From NCBI GenBank assembly GCA_030435675.1, contig CM059621.1:15190001-15254000 (forward strand): a stretch of 64,000 nt of DNA, written 5' to 3'. A program made the position numbers and the translations under genes. This DNA comes from Steinernema hermaphroditum. Its lineage: Eukaryota > Nematoda > Chromadorea > Rhabditida > Steinernematidae. How positions within the stretch are numbered: the stretch's first letter is position 1; each line of letters starts with the position of its first letter. The notes below the pieces were generated by a model. The model made no database searches. It was not told the origin of the DNA and saw only the letters and a program-made list of their open reading frames with translations. Of the stretch, positions 36,206 through 46,254 are shown in pieces.

Positions 36206-36425
36206 TGAAACTTTCGAAAGGCAGATAGGCATGTACGGAAGGAGACATAGACATGGTAATTAGCTGTTTCCTGAACATTCCTGTCTGACAACTTATCGTA
36301 ATCACCAACCAAGTACGTACGGATTTACGCTTCGAACTTTCGAAAGACTGATAGGTATGCACGGAAAGAGACATATGGCAATTAGATGTGGTAATTAGCT
36401 GCATTTCCTGAATAGTCCTATCTGA
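36206..36425. repeat. Imperfect tandem duplication of about 90 bp
   Basis: Units near 36206-36293 and 36331-36425 share aactttcgaaag, gataggtatg/gataggcatg, tacggaa(g/a)gagacata, taattagctg, tttcctgaa and tcctgtctgaca/tcctatctgaca in the same order. Confidence 0.6.
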
Positions 36426-36594
36426 CAAATATTCCTATCTACACATATATTGTCACCAATTATATATGTAAAAACGACTTGTGGTTTTAAAATACTCGTG
36501 TTTCTGTTTGGCCCAGAGATTACACAGTAGTCATGGCTTCATGTGGCCGAAATATGCAATCAAAAAAAGACTGTATTCCAAGTGAAAAAAGCAC

Positions 36595-37065
36595 TGATAT
36601 TCCCACAAATTTAAATGGAAAGAAAAGAAAAAAACTAGCCGAGGAAACGCTTCAGGATATCGTTGAAAACGTGTACCTCTTTTCAAAAATACATCTTCTA
36701 AATATTATTGATCAAGCTTTACAATAATACCTGGAAGGTAAAAATGTTGTTCCTATGAATTGACTCGTTACGAAAAGAAAATCCAAGGACTATATCGCAC
36801 CGCTGCTAGATTTGTATTCGCATGAAAACAGTACATCTTTGGCATACCCAAAAAAAAACAATTGAAAACACAATGAACAGGAACAACAGGAACTGGACGC
36901 AAAGAAAAAACCCAAAAATAAACAGTTATATTTCAACAAATTTGAATGGAAACTTTGAAAAAAAACACCCAAAGGAAATGTTTCAGGATGTTGCACAAAC
37001 TTAAAACGTGTACGACATTTCAAAAATACATCTTCTATACATTATTGATGATGCTTCACGGTAAA
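36595..37065 (+). repeat. Two diverged copies of a 140-bp block
   Basis: Blocks at about 36605-36725 and 36936-37055 share acaaattt(a/g)aatggaaa, atacatcttcta and attattgat(c/g)a. The left copy is open (an ATG at 36533, 64 residues, lysine-rich KKRKKLAEE), the right one is broken by stops. The left frame might be a small gene, but its low complexity makes me call the pair a repeat. Confidence 0.5.
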
Positions 37066-38349
37066 TGTGCGACTAGTACCTGTACGGCTTCTCTCAGTTT
37101 CTCTGAAAACTAAAAGAATTAGGAAGGATTTAGCATCCTAGCAAAAGCAAAGTGCTATACTGCATCCAGCAATGCACTTCGAAATCCGAAGGTCTCGATC
37201 TTTCAGCGCTTACAATTGTAAGAATTTCAGAGAATAGAATAGCAAAAAATCCATGTTTGCACTTGCGCAAAAATGTTGTTTCTATGAATTGACTCAGTCA
37301 TCACGAAAGGGAAATCCAATATTTGTGCTATATTTGTATCCGTAGCATGAAAACAATACACCTTTGGTCAAAAAAATAACCAAGAAACCATTCAATAACA
37401 CGGTCGAGTCCTACCTCTGAGTACCTCGTATCTGTCCAATCGAATCGGTGGTGGATGTCATTGTATGTCACCAAGAACGGCCAAAGAGTGCGAGTGGACG
37501 ACCAAACTGATCGCTGAGAAGACAAACACTCAAGGGATTGACTTCTGGTCCGATCCAGTCGAATGTGGGTTCATTCAGCTGGGTACCGTCAAAGTTATGT
37601 CTAGTGTGGTCAGTAAAAGCACGTGTATTGCCCCCATAAAAAGATAGCCATCGTGATCTTTCAAACATACTCTGTCCATGATATTGGATCTGAACCAACA
37701 GTACACCACATACTACGCGATAAGGTCTACTTCTTAAAAGCTTAGAAGCTATTGGGTCTACCGATTGTAGCGCCGTATCCCCACGAAAACGTGCCCCAGG
37801 TCCAAAAATTTTCAGAACTTTTTCCCTCTATGACCCGATCCCTATAAGTGAAATGTTTTATATCAGTAAACAGTAGTTGGAAAAGTGTCTCAAATTCAAT
37901 ATTCTAGCCAATCATGGCCGCCGGCATAGACATGTTAAATGAGATGTTTTCCCACTTTTCGGACAACAGACTTGTTTATATATTTTCGTAGCTTCACGTC
38001 TCGCCTTTGTGTTAATGAATGATTTTGTGGCATTAAATAAAGATCACAAACGTTCAAAGGGCGTTGTTTCTGTGTCTCTACAGGTAAAGGAATCGGTCCA
38101 AACAGTGCGCCATCTAGCAGTATGAAGCCTCGCCTCTGAAACAATCCATATTAGTGTGCCTTTGGTGAACAGATTCAGATGGACTCGTAGAGAAAATAGA
38201 TTTCAGAATCGACGTTTTAATCCCTGCAAATAAGCGATATTCCCATGAAGACTGCGTCCTTCCTCCGCACGGTTCTCGATTACTAGATTTTTCTGTTCCC
38301 CGTATTATTCACCATATCACTGAGTCACGTTCACAAAAATAATCCTAAA

Positions 38350-38595
38350 TTGATCTCCATTGTCACCCCGCTACGGTGGTCGCAATTAACATCTGGATTC
38401 CTCGTTCATTCCACGACTAAACGGTTGGTCGAAAATGTCTCTATAGAGACATCAAATGAGTCCCTGGTAGCTTCTCTCCTCGGAACAGGTCTTCCAGTTG
38501 ACCGCTGGACGTTCTGGAAAGCGTTTGTTGTGCTTATTTTTGCATTAGTCATTGCTGGTTGTATTATTTTTGGCATTACAAAATGCGCATCTTAA
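38350..38595 (+). CDS. Possible last exon with a C-terminal membrane helix
   Basis: The frame has no ATG at its left edge and ends with TAA at 38593-38595. It contains an Asn/Ser-rich lumenal-like part (ENVSIETSNES) and a strong hydrophobic segment (FVVLIFALVIAGCIIFGI) followed by a short KCAS tail, as in a type I membrane protein end. No upstream exon was found. Could be chance or a relic. Confidence 0.22.
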   Translation: MISIVTPLRWSQLTSGFLVHSTTKRLVENVSIETSNESLVASLLGTGLPVDRWTFWKAFVVLIFALVIAGCIIFGITKCAS

Positions 38596-38696
38596 GATCA
38601 TCCACCATGGCGCTTAAAATATTAATTGTTATCGTCCTCGGTATTCAACGGCCGGCACGAATAAGTAGTATTAATAAGTCTTTTCCGGCACGAATA

Positions 38697-39485
38697 AGTC
38701 TTTTCGTCCTCAACGTTAACTGCGGCCAATTTGTTGCACATGCTCTATGGAGAAAACTGAGTACTCTATTCTCATTTCTGATACATCCATCTGTTTGACG
38801 TGGAAAGGAACAAAAATTTAGAGCATGTTTCTGGGAGCTCATTTCTGTCCCATTACCAAATATGTACAGAGCTGTCATTGTCGACATTAAACGAAAGGTA
38901 AACATAGCACCTGAATATAGAGATCCATTCCCGAAGCTTTTTGGCTTTGGTCTAAGAAGTCGCAGATTCAATTTAGAGAAGTGTTGGACCGTGTGCCTTG
39001 CGATCCGGTTCGCTTAGAAACGACAGGCCTTAGTGAGTTTATAAATTTTTCCCACAAAACTAACTGCTCAATCGTGATTTAAAAAAGAGGCTTCTGTATT
39101 GACCACAAAAATTTTGCTGTCTGTTGAATGAGCCAGTTGAGTTTGCTGTATAGCCACGGCGTTAACTAAATAAAAATCGTACGTTCCGATGGGATTGAAG
39201 CTTTCCTTTGCTGACCATTTCGCATAGATATCTTCCGGTATACCAAGGACACCAAAAGCTACAGAGCTCGTCATTTTTGTCTTATAAAAGGCCTTCCTCT
39301 TCGTCCTCAACATTAACTGCGGCCAATTTCTTTCATACACTCTCCGAAGAAAACTAAGTGGTGGAAAACAATGCATACATGTGTTTGGACATGATAGTAA
39401 ACGCTGAGAATTTATGACATGTTTCTGGGAGCTTATTTCTGTTCCATGCCCTAATATGCACACACTTACCCTTGTCGACATTAAA
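38697..39485. repeat. Two diverged copies of a 190-bp block
   Basis: Blocks 38697-38890 and 39296-39485 share cttcgtcctcaac(g/a)ttaact followed by gcggccaattt, then gaaaact(g/a)agt, catgtttctgggagct and the closing tgtcgacattaaa. They are in direct orientation about 600 bp apart. Confidence 0.65.
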
Positions 39486-40564
39486 AACAGGTAAGCAAAA
39501 AAGAGACTTCGATATTGACCTACTTACTGGCACATGCCATATGCGTCTCTTTTCCGAACATGCTTAGGTGGCGCAATTCAACAGAGACTGCGGATGTAAA
39601 TGTAAATATTCATCAAGAAACTCATTCATCAAGTCTGAGTTAATGACTCATTTTTAAATTTCAATGTTTCACTTGACGCGGGAACGTTCCGTAGGCGTTA
39701 CAAACACCGATTGTCAGAAACATTATTTTTCAGTAAGCTTGCCATTTTTCCCGTCAATAGTACGTTCGTATTTTCATGTGAAGATCACACAGAGTTGTCC
39801 ATCGCACGAACTTCAGTCTAACCGTTTGAGAGTTCGCTGACTCACAAAGTAGTCCGCCTCGTATTGAACTCAGGACATATTTTTGGACGCAAATCTGATT
39901 CCATTGTTAGTGTGTTTGCTTTTCTCACAAATTACTGAATCAATGTTCACATAAATACCTCATAATAACAGTCGCCCTCTCTCCATCAGAAAAGCATGAT
40001 TAACACGAATAAAACAATGCAAAAAACAACAAAGGCTCTTCTCCATGGCTTCACTGACAGTGACCGGTCTCCGAAGCTAGATGACATCCGAAATTATGAC
40101 TCTGTTATTAATTGTTTTGGGTTTTGAGTTTTGACTTTCAAGTTTTGCGTTTATAACGCCAAAAATCGGCCTGTGCAATGTGGAATTTCGCGGAACCCAA
40201 GTTTGCGGTCTTTTTCATGCCAATTTTGCGTTTCTTTGGCCTAGATCCAAAGAAAACCTTACGTACGATGTGATCAACCAGAACAACCAAAGATCACCGT
40301 GGCGCGAATTTGAGGCGATGCTCGGATACCTGTATTCTCACAGCGAAATTTATAAAAAAAAATCTGTACTCACGAGATCATCTTCTACACAGAAAACATC
40401 TTTTCAGTGCACAATTCATGCACTAAAGAGTGTGAAAGTAGTTCACCTATTTGACGTGTACGAAGTCCATGGGATAGTGGAGCATTCTTTCGAAGATCAC
40501 GTGTATGCTTTCACGAAACACGTTTAACGAGTTAGTTGTCTTCGCGGAACGAGTCCGAATGTTG

Positions 40565-40585
40565 ACCTTAAGAGAGGTATAAAAG
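40565..40585 (+). promoter_or_regulatory. TATA-like element upstream of the Srt gene
   Basis: The string aggtataaaaggctgc lies about 95-100 bp upstream of the ATG at 40673. It has the form of a TATA box; function is inferred from sequence only. Confidence 0.35.
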
Positions 40586-40672
40586 GCTGCACCGCGTCCC
40601 ACAGACACGTTCTTCTTAGCACAATCAGCGATGTGTCTCTGATTAACACCGTTTCAGAATCGTTCCTTCATC

Positions 40673-42363
40673 ATGAACATGTACGTTTTCCACCACGACC
40701 AGTACGAGTACTACTACAACTGTTCGATGCACACGAAAGAGGAGTGGGACTCGTTTGGCGTTCGACAAACCAATATTGGCACCTTTAGCATCGTTGTTGG
40801 CGTGATTTCCTTGGTAAGTCGATCATTTTGTCAAGCAGATCTGTATAAAATCGGACGGTTTCTCACCGCTTTACACCTATCCCTGCCGCCAAGATGACTT
40901 ATCCTGACTGCAGTGTTTGCCTGGCAGATAGACGCCGAAGTGGCTCCGAAGAGACGCCGAAGACACCCTGAGATGCCAGATATCAAAACGATCAAATGAA
41001 GATCACGTTTTAAGTCAGATTTTGATGAGATGTTAGGCCGGTCGACATTGTTATCTACATACTGGGCAAATTTTCAATATTTTGATTGAATATTCCACGA
41101 ACAAATCGCATTTCCAGTCCCTCTACCTTCCATGCCTAAAGGCCATGCTGGATCCCTCACTCTGGAAGCTCTCCTGCTACAAGCTTATGTTCCTTAACGG
41201 AATCATCGACATCTGGGGCATAGTGACAAGCTGCTTCCTCTCCGGCTACTTGGGACTCAAAGGAGCCGTTTTCTGCTCCTATCCCGACTTCTTGTACATC
41301 TACGGAGCTGTCATCATAGGTACTACTGTATTTGACAGTTACAAACATGAGATGCAATCGATTCAGCCGTGTGGGGAGCACAATGTATGACCGTATTCCT
41401 GCTCGCCTTCAACCGTTGCATCGACTTCTGGCAGATGTCCTTCCTCGCCAACCTCTTCGAGGGCCGCAGAATGTACTTCTGGTGGATGTGTCCCATCGTC
41501 TACAGCCTCGTCACTCTCTTCTTCGCCGCCTCGGCGCCCTACAACTCCATCTCCAACATGTGGGTGATGGATCCATACTTCGGCATCCCTGGCATCGAAG
41601 CCGACCGTACTCCCGTGAGTCTCTCCCTCTGCTAGAATCTGTTAGGACTGTCGTTTAGTACGAAAATGTGATGATGCTCAACATAAACAATCTTCTGCTA
41701 TTGATCGGCCTGACCAGTTGCTACACCTTCCTCATTGGCTCCGTTTGGTATAAAAGTCGGACTACGGGCGCCGCCACGATGAGCAAGTTCCAGCGCCAGG
41801 TGAATACAGTATCCTGGCTCAACTCAGTCGTCTGATAAATGCTGTTTTTGGCATGTAGAGGGCGCGGTCCAGTTATGGGAAAACGAGTCGGACTCGTTCC
41901 GATCTCTGCCGCGGTCTAATGGTCTAAAAGTCGACCGTCTGCCACTCCCTGCAGAGACTGTAGACATAGGATTACACTACTCTGACACCCTGTTTAAACT
42001 GTGCTTCATTTTACAAATGTCCCCGTTTCAGGTCTCCATCCAGGCGTTCCTTATCTGCTCGATCATCTACTCCACAGGCGGAATCTACGTCTGCTTTGAA
42101 TTCTTCCCTACACTTCTTCCACAGATCTTCATGACCATCTGCTTCCTTCTTTGGCAGTGGGGATTCTGTAAATCCTGACGCCATGTCATGTGACAGAGAT
42201 ATCCGATTTAGGCGGGGTCATCATGATCTACATGATCATGAACAAGTCGCTCAGGACGGGAGTCATCAACTTCTACTTAGGGCTACTCTGCTACGACAAG
42301 ACTCGTAACACGCGGGTCTCCACCACCTTTATGGGTGCGTCTGTGACGAACACGACCGCTTAG
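40673..42363 (+). CDS. Serpentine receptor class T (Srt) chemoreceptor
   Basis: Six exons close exactly into 339 residues: 40673-40813, 41118-41319, 41367-41614, 41659-41799, 42032-42167, 42212-42363. All introns are GT..AG and four are 44-48 bp long or less than 50 bp. The N-terminus has the Srt hallmark YYNCSMHTKEEWDSFGVRQ, followed by TM1 (IGTFSIVVGVISL), the LYLPCLKAM loop, SCYKLMFLNGIIDI, the block GAVFCSYPDFLYIYGAV, NRCIDFW and FEGRRMYFW, all in the family order (7TM_GPCR_Srt). Seven membrane segments can be counted; the end is a Thr-rich tail. Srt receptors are nematode-specific and expected in ciliated sensory neurons, coupled to G proteins. No motif is broken, so it is likely functional. 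Confidence 0.88.
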
Positions 42364-42525
42364 TGGAACATCGAAGTTGCATAATCATAATCTATTGAAA
42401 GTTGTACCAAGGATAAGACAAAATGGTGTAAATGACTTTCAAAGGACTGTTAGACAACTTTTACATAAAGACTCTTTTGATTCTGAGTGCATTGTTGGGA
42501 GACGGATATGATGGGATCGCGCAGC

Positions 42526-42832
42526 CGACTGATCTGCAAGGTACAGCGCGTGCTGATGTTCGAGTGGGTGGAGCGCCTGAAGTGCCCCGACCTCCGCCAC
42601 CTACCGTACTCCTTCCAGACTCTACGGCGAGAACAGCTTCAAACTGATCCAGGACCTCCTCCTCCCGATGGTGACGCTCCGCTTCACAGAGGCAGAGATG
42701 ATGGCGTTCCGCCTGGTGAACTTTTGGAACCCCGGCAGCATCGGACTCACCGTGCCTACCGTATCCCTGGTGAAGAAGGCCTCTGAGAAAGTCATCGAGA
42801 AGGTCAGCGGTAAGTGACCGTAGAGGGTAAGC
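42526..42832 (+). pseudogene. Nuclear hormone receptor ligand-domain fragment 1
   Basis: This is a partial copy of the receptor gene at 58056-59512, in opposite orientation. It carries VLMFEWVERL, then jumps (at a shared cctg) into the intron before exon 6, retains LIQDLLLPMVTLRFTEAEMM and GSIGLTVPTVSLVKK in frame-shifted or spliced context, then jumps from gtcatcg into intron sequence ggtaagtgaccgtagagggta. Two internal deletions relative to the intact gene and loss of the DNA-binding domain make it a pseudogene fragment. Confidence 0.75.
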
Positions 42833-43002
42833 TAAGTAGATCCAGACAACTAAGAACTTGAAGATTTTAATTGAAAATCACCAATTAGATCAGGAAAATA
42901 CCGTGAAACATCTTTTTCCCCATTGAGAATAACGTAGAAAGTGAAATAAGTTTAAACAATGTTGCTGGATTCAGTTCAAGTGAACGTGTTTTGATGACTG
43001 TA

Positions 43003-43121
43003 GCGACACGATCCTCCGAGCGGATGGTCCCGAATGGAACACCCTGAGAGTGACACGATTCCCCGAGCGGATGGTCTCGGATGGTCTCGAACGGAAACCC
43101 TGAGAGCGACACGATTCCCCG
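43003..43121. repeat. Short minisatellite
   Basis: Units start at 43003, 43050 and 43106 (gcgacacgat, gtgacacgat, gcgacacgat) and share ccgagcggatggtc and ccctgaga. The second unit is longer because atggtctcg is doubled. It lies between fragment 1 and the phosphatase relic. Confidence 0.65.
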
Positions 43122-43195
43122 CCACACCGGCGCACTCGCTCACCGGCTACCCTTTCGCTCCCGATGCCCCCTTCCCTCATCCAGATATCCTATGT

Positions 43196-43860
43196 TAGGA
43201 GATAAGCCGGCAAATACACTAACATCACAATATAAAGAGACTTCTTCATTTCAATAACAAAAACTGCGAACACAAACTCTACAATACTGACTCGTATTTC
43301 TTGTGGAACTCCGAGATTGCATCTTTGTGCTTCGGCATTTTGTCCTGAACCGTCAATTTTACACTAATTGTTGGACAAGATACACTTACTTCGATGTAGT
43401 CAAGAACACAACGCAGCGCGAAGCAGTATTGTATCGCAGTTTGAACGGTGGAGGCGCGTTGAGACCGCAGCTCTTTGATGATGTCGACCATATTGACGCG
43501 CAGGTCTTTCTGACGGCCGCGAATAGCCGGGTAGATTCCTCGTGTTTCTTGTCCTGATTTCGATGATACCTTCTGCGAGCAGGAGTTCCGTCGGCTGCTC
43601 CGGGGTTCCCTTCCAGTATTGAAGTGGTATCAACCTCACAGGACCGGTATTGGAAGACGTTGCTCCATCGAAGAGTAGGAGGATGACCACGAAACAGCCG
43701 CAGGACCGCCACATCATCGTTTGCTCAAAAATGAGACAGGAAGTGAAATGCAGCGGCCGGTCGGCCTATTTATTCATTTTTGCAGGCCGTAGACTACGAC
43801 GTCTCATTAGATAGACGCGAAACTGCTTGCAGACAGTTATACACATGGAACATTCCATCA
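43196..43860 (-). pseudogene. Receptor tyrosine phosphatase relic (first and last exons fused)
   Basis: On the minus strand the sequence follows the gene at 55042-57717 from about 150 bp upstream of its ATG, through the signal peptide region (ATG at 43717), then leaves exon 1 near position 55228 of the intact gene and resumes in the catalytic exon near 57405. It therefore keeps VDIIKELRSQRAST and QYCFALRCVLDYI and the last exon (KMPKHKDAI) but has lost the transmembrane part, WPD loop and the active-site Cys. A shift in exon 1 changes frame (ELLLAEGIIEIRTR replaces the intact reading). The intron before the last exon keeps its splice sites. Downstream flank matches 57818-57905. Confidence 0.8.
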
Positions 43861-43937
43861 AAGCTTGCGGTGATTGCGACCCCCCCCCTACCCATTCACT
43901 AACTAAACGTATGCGTAAGCGGTTACGGTAGTGGGAG

Positions 43938-44400
43938 ATGAGAGCTGAATGGTTGCAGGACAAAGTGCTGAAGTGTCCGGCCTACGGCGAAGACTTCTCG
44001 ACGATCTACAAGATACAGTGCCCGATGGTGACGCTCCGCTTCACAGAGGCAGAGATGATGGCACTCCGCCTGGTGAACTTTTGGAACCCCGGCAGCATCG
44101 GGCTCACCGTGCCTACCGTATCCCTGGTGAAGAAGGCTACCGAAAAAGTCATCGGCGAGCTCTTCACGTGGTACAAAGACAACGGAGTCGCCGACGCCGC
44201 CACGCGCATGGGAAACGTCCTCCTCCTGCTGCTCGAACACATCCCGGTAGGTGACGGTGGACGGTACGGTAATCGAGTGGTTGTTTCAGAACCACATGAA
44301 GAACCTCTACGAGGCGGTGAAGCTGATTCCGACGTTCGGTGTGATGTACGAGTGGGACTCCTTCATGACGGACCTCCTCAAGACCTGAGCGCTATGTACA
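43938..44400 (+). pseudogene. Nuclear hormone receptor ligand-domain copy 2 (internally deleted, still open)
   Basis: Copy of the 58056-58860 part of the receptor gene, inverted. It joins YGEDFSTIYKIQC directly to PMVTLRFTEAEMM, skipping about 100 codons plus an intron, but the join is in frame. The rest (NFWNPGSIGLTVPTVSLVKK, FTWYKDNGVADAATRMGN) follows, then a 44-bp intron (gtaggt..gtttcag, 44250-44289 region) and a last exon ending FMTDLLKT and TGA. No DNA-binding domain or hinge is present. It could make a short partial ligand-domain protein, but most likely is a pseudogene. Its 3' flank matches 57932-58055 and ends about 20 bp from the next gene's stop. Confidence 0.65.
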
Positions 44401-44533
44401 TAGTCATATCACCTCCTTCCTTTCGGGTATTGTAGAGATTCCAATGAATGCATTGCTCAACGCTCACGGGCTACGAAACAACTAGAAGACCAGATACATA
44501 TCCTTTCCAAGAAACATCACAAACAAACAGTAG

Positions 44534-45541
44534 TCAAGCAAGCATCTCCTCCACTCGGCCGACGGCGACGGACAACTTTTCGACCGTAGAATTTGGCTCG
44601 AGTGAAAGGACATAAAACAATGTTGTCGCCTTCTTGAAATCGGCGTCCCGGGAAACGACCACTCGGCATCCACGCTTGCTGGAGGAGACTCGGTTGAGCA
44701 CTCCGTTGATATCATCAACGACTCCTAGCAAAGGCGACATCCAGAACGTTCCTGCGCGCGCGGTTTGTTGACGGTAGACGGAACAAGCCAGCTGAAATGA
44801 GCACTTGGAGTGACTACAGAGAGCAGCTGACGACTCACCGCTTTCTGCTCACCGACTTCAGCCTCTTGGAGGTTGTAGCTGTCGGCATTGGCGATTGGCT
44901 CCACGAAGGTTGTGATGTATGCGTGTGGATGCCCGTTCGACTCATCCAGCGCGGCTTGAAACTGCACTGGAGTTCCGATGGGATATTTCTGCGGCCAGTC
45001 AATACTTATAAACGTTGTGCTGTATGTTGGACACACAATTTCTTCACCAATGGTGTAGCCTTTTCCTTCCTAGAAGTAATTAAAGATCAGTATTTTAGAC
45101 CCTGAACACGCTTACAATGATACGCTGTCTTTCGTGCTGACTCGTCAGATCTTCATGTGCGCACAACACTTCGAAATGTGCCACACGGTTTGGCGCGAAT
45201 CCTTTGAAAACGACCTCTGCCTTGCGCTCACCGATCTGGACAGCCGGTACCAGCGTGGAGAAGACGCCACGTCGATCGATCACAAGTGAGAGGTACTTGT
45301 TGATGTACATTCCTGAAATGTCCGGCACAGGCTCAAGTTCTGCTGTTACCTAAACACAAGATTTCAGAGAAACACATTGTTGCTGCTACTTACGATAAGT
45401 TGCTTAGAGTCCATCCGTGGAGGTCTGTCCGTCTGTCGAGTTGTAGAGAGCGCCTACGAACGGTCCTGACAATTGTGGTGTAATTATCACTCCCACGTGG
45501 CGCTGGCACCCCTTAGGGGGAGGAGGAGCGTCGTCAAACAT
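44534..45541 (-). CDS. Unrecognised protein, 275 residues, five phase-0 exons
   Basis: Exons 45541-45497, 45453-45394, 45349-45116, 45069-44839 and 44791-44534 close into one frame, and every intron is phase 0 and about 43-48 bp. The first two exons are less certain; an internal ATG at 45414 could be the start. The N-terminus is proline-rich (DDAPPPPKGCQRH). The body looks like mainly beta structure (GMYINKYLSLVIDRRGVFS, EVVFKGFAPNRVAHFEVLC, YTIGEEIVCPTYSTT, WPQKYPIGTPVQFQAALDES), and the end has a possible helix (TVEKLSVAVGRVEEMLA). No signal peptide or membrane helix. I do not recognise the family. The stop codon is about 20 bp from the border of the duplicated phosphatase/receptor block. 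Confidence 0.65.
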
Positions 45542-46254
45542 CGTTGTTGCGGAAGTTCTGCAAGAGCTATAGATAGAGACAAAATAGGTTAGAAATACGA
45601 AATAAATCATGCACGCATCATCAGATATCCGAGAATCTGATAAGCAAAAAAACAAGCATGAAACGCGAGGTGATTCCTGGACAAAAAATGTTGTGCCTTC
45701 TGGCACCGCGGACGGAGGACCAACTAATCGGCAAGAGCTCTACTGGAGGCGTGCCGTTACGAAACCCCTGATTGACGCGCTTTCGCGAGCGAAAGGACCA
45801 CACACGGTGTCGGGGATCGGAAACTATATTAGTGCCTATTACTGTTAGTTGACCAGCATAAACGTTCTGTAGGTTATGTACACTACGTTCAGGGCATGAA
45901 CAAAGGCTTCAAAAAGCATTTGGCGGTGCGGGGGTTCGAACCCGCGTCTAACTTTTGCTGGCAAAGACTGTTCCCAATGAGCCATAAAGACACTTGCTGT
46001 ATGGGGTATTCGCGCGCTTATCTACCAAACAGTCCATTAAAAAGACCTCTCTTAGGTACCTTGGTCTAATTTTCAACAGCTCAAACTGTGTGCGTTTTCT
46101 TAGTCCCGGGCTGCGCTATACACCCCACAAACTTTCAGCGAAATCCGAGTGTCACACTTCGGGTCCTTCCCTTGTGAGCTCAGTTTTATCGCAGCACTTC
46201 CATAGCTTAATTTCGTTGCTGGTAATAATGGTACAAATGCATCAATAAGAGGAA
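45542..46254. other. Intergenic with one tRNA-like relic
   Basis: Apart from the tRNA-like sequence at 45921-45985 I see no feature. Open frames on both strands between 45600 and 45850 have no recognisable domain. Confidence 0.5.
45921..45985 (-). pseudogene. Degenerate tRNA-like sequence
   Basis: On the minus strand a D-arm-like tggctcattgggaacagt, an anticodon-arm-like ctttgccagcaaaag and a T-arm gcgggttcgaacccccgc occur in the right order and spacing, followed by a T-run (cttttt). The acceptor arms do not pair (5' gtcttta against 3' caccgcc), the D stem has a mismatch, and the best anticodon loop (gccagca) lacks the U33 expected before the anticodon. I take it as a tRNA pseudogene or tRNA-derived repeat. 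Confidence 0.4.

Larger units (their letters stand above)
34215..40672. other. Long intergenic region with local duplications
   Basis: No gene I can defend. A GC-rich patch at 34890-35210 is open in several frames but none resembles a protein family. Local tandem duplications occur at 36206/36335, 36595/36926 and 38697/39296. One plus-strand frame (38350-38595) ends in a plausible membrane segment and is listed separately. A TATA-like ggtataaaagg at about 40574 precedes the Srt gene by roughly 100 bp. Confidence 0.5.

Noticed and set aside
36533..36727. 64-codon lysine-rich frame with ATG
   Set aside because: Low complexity and part of a duplicated block whose other copy is broken; more likely repeat than gene.
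43003..43121. CRISPR-like array
   Set aside because: Only two and a half imperfect units without unique spacers, in a eukaryotic context; it is a minisatellite.
45921..45985. Functional tRNA gene
   Set aside because: Acceptor arms do not pair and the anticodon loop lacks U33, so I list it only as a relic.
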